Assembly: GCA_929200365.1 (NCBI GenBank)
Contig: CAKMZM010000007.1
Location: 1-39,403 of the forward strand
Source of the DNA: an uncultured Flavobacteriaceae bacterium
GTDB lineage: Bacteria > Bacteroidota > Bacteroidia > Flavobacteriales > Flavobacteriaceae
Direction of reading: 5' to 3'
DNA length: 39,403 bases
Shown: positions 38,826 through 39,403 of the stretch, piece after piece
Numbering within the stretch: the first letter of the stretch is position 1
Layout of the letters: each line of letters begins with the position of its first letter
The notes under the pieces: generated by a model
The model's database searches: none
Seen by the model: the letters and a program-made list of their open reading frames with translations, nothing else
What the model was told of the DNA's origin: nothing
Position numbers and translations under genes: made by a program

Positions 38826-38833
38826 TAGTGCTA

Positions 38834-38997
38834 AGTACATGACAAAAAATTAGGATAAACATTTAAGTAATCGATTATTAGAATATTATTAAATGGTTGT
38901 TTTACAGACCTCACAGGTCTTAGATACCTGTGAGGTCTTGATAAACCATAAAATTATTAGGCGTATTACTATTCACAGTTAATTTTTGTCATGTACT
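38834..38997. repeat. Second foldback/MITE-like element with inverted ends AGTACATGACAAAAA and an internal 13-bp hairpin
   Basis: AGTACATGACAAAAAATTA (38834-38852) inverted at 38979-38997; internal AGACCTCACAGGT (38906-38918) / ACCTGTGAGGTCT (38926-38938), 7-nt loop. Confidence 0.7.
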
Positions 38998-39038
38998 AAA
39001 ATATATTTTAATATATTATGACTTTCATAAAATGGGTA

Positions 39039-39173
39039 TACAACAAATTTCCTTTTTTCATAGAAACACAAAAAGTTAACAATATCTTTCTTTTATGCTT
39101 TACACATCCCATTCCCAACCTTCCCTTTGGGAAGTTAAGATGCCAGTATCTTTGAAAAGGGAAATTTGTCGTA
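39039..39173. repeat. Third small inverted-repeat element
   Basis: TACAACAAATTTCC (39039-39052) versus GGAAATTTGTCGTA (39160-39173), 13/14 inverted match; internal CTTCCC-TTT-GGGAAG palindrome near 39120-39134. Confidence 0.5.
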
Positions 39174-39183
39174 CATCTGGTTT

Positions 39184-39403
39184 TTAGAATATAGAGTTTT
39201 CTTCTTCTATGTCTGTTGTATTGCTTATATTTCTTGAGGTGCGATAGAGTTCTCGTTTGGTAGGGTAATGATCAAAAAAATTATCTGCGGCTGCATTTAT
39301 TTTTTGCAATATACGGTATAATTCATTAAACATTCCGTGCCAATGCGAACGATGCTCGTGCCAATGCGGACGATGCTCATGCCAATGCGGACGATGCTCG
39401 TGC
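39184..39403 (-). CDS. C-terminal fragment of a protein with a tandem EHRPHWH heptapeptide repeat (runs off the window edge)
   Basis: Reverse translation: H-EHRPHWH-EHRPHWH-EHRSHWH-GMFNELYRILQKINAAADNFFDHYPTKRELYRTSRNISNTTDIEEENSIF*. Confidence 0.6.
   Translation of the reverse strand, partial: HEHRPHWHEHRPHWHEHRSHWHGMFNELYRILQKINAAADNFFDHYPTKRELYRTSRNISNTTDIEEENSIF
39338..39403. repeat. 21-bp tandem repeat (unit TGCCAATGCGGACGATGCTCG), three copies plus 3 bp, continuing past the window
   Basis: Units at 39338-39358, 39359-39379 and 39380-39400 differ by only 1-2 bp. Confidence 0.95.

Noticed and set aside
39338-39403. 21-bp repeats as a CRISPR array
   Set aside because: Units are contiguous without spacers and keep an open reading frame; a coding tandem repeat, not a CRISPR.

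Overview
AT-rich chromosomal window, consistent in gene content and codon style with a marine flavobacterium (Bacteroidota; inference only). 0-13 kb is mostly ordinary: a SusC-like N-terminus running off the left edge, ychF, lspA, lpd, a LytTR two-component pair, a TlpA-like protein and a beta-lactamase-family hydrolase. 13.26-31.61 kb is a compact, single-strand 13-gene biosynthetic cluster that I cannot match to a known product. It encodes a FAAL-ACP-KS protein with a vestigial AT, a ferritin-like diiron oxidase, a stand-alone ACP, a MATE exporter, an alpha/beta hydrolase, an MDR dehydrogenase, a KAS III-like enzyme with a non-FabH catalytic pattern, two class III aminotransferases, an FrhB-like Fe-S flavoprotein, a C-A-T NRPS, an EPSP-synthase paralogue with a rewritten PEP loop, and a GNAT. 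Downstream, a 7.2-kb segment (31.6-38.8 kb) is bracketed by two inverted 157-bp MITE-like repeats differing at 4 positions. It carries a decayed transposase, a cobalamin riboswitch upstream of metE, and an hcnABC-like oxidase operon whose last codons lie inside one repeat. The right edge holds two further foldback elements and an ORF (truncated by the window) with a His/Trp-rich heptapeptide tandem repeat. All calls come from reading the sequence and the supplied ORF track; no searches were run.
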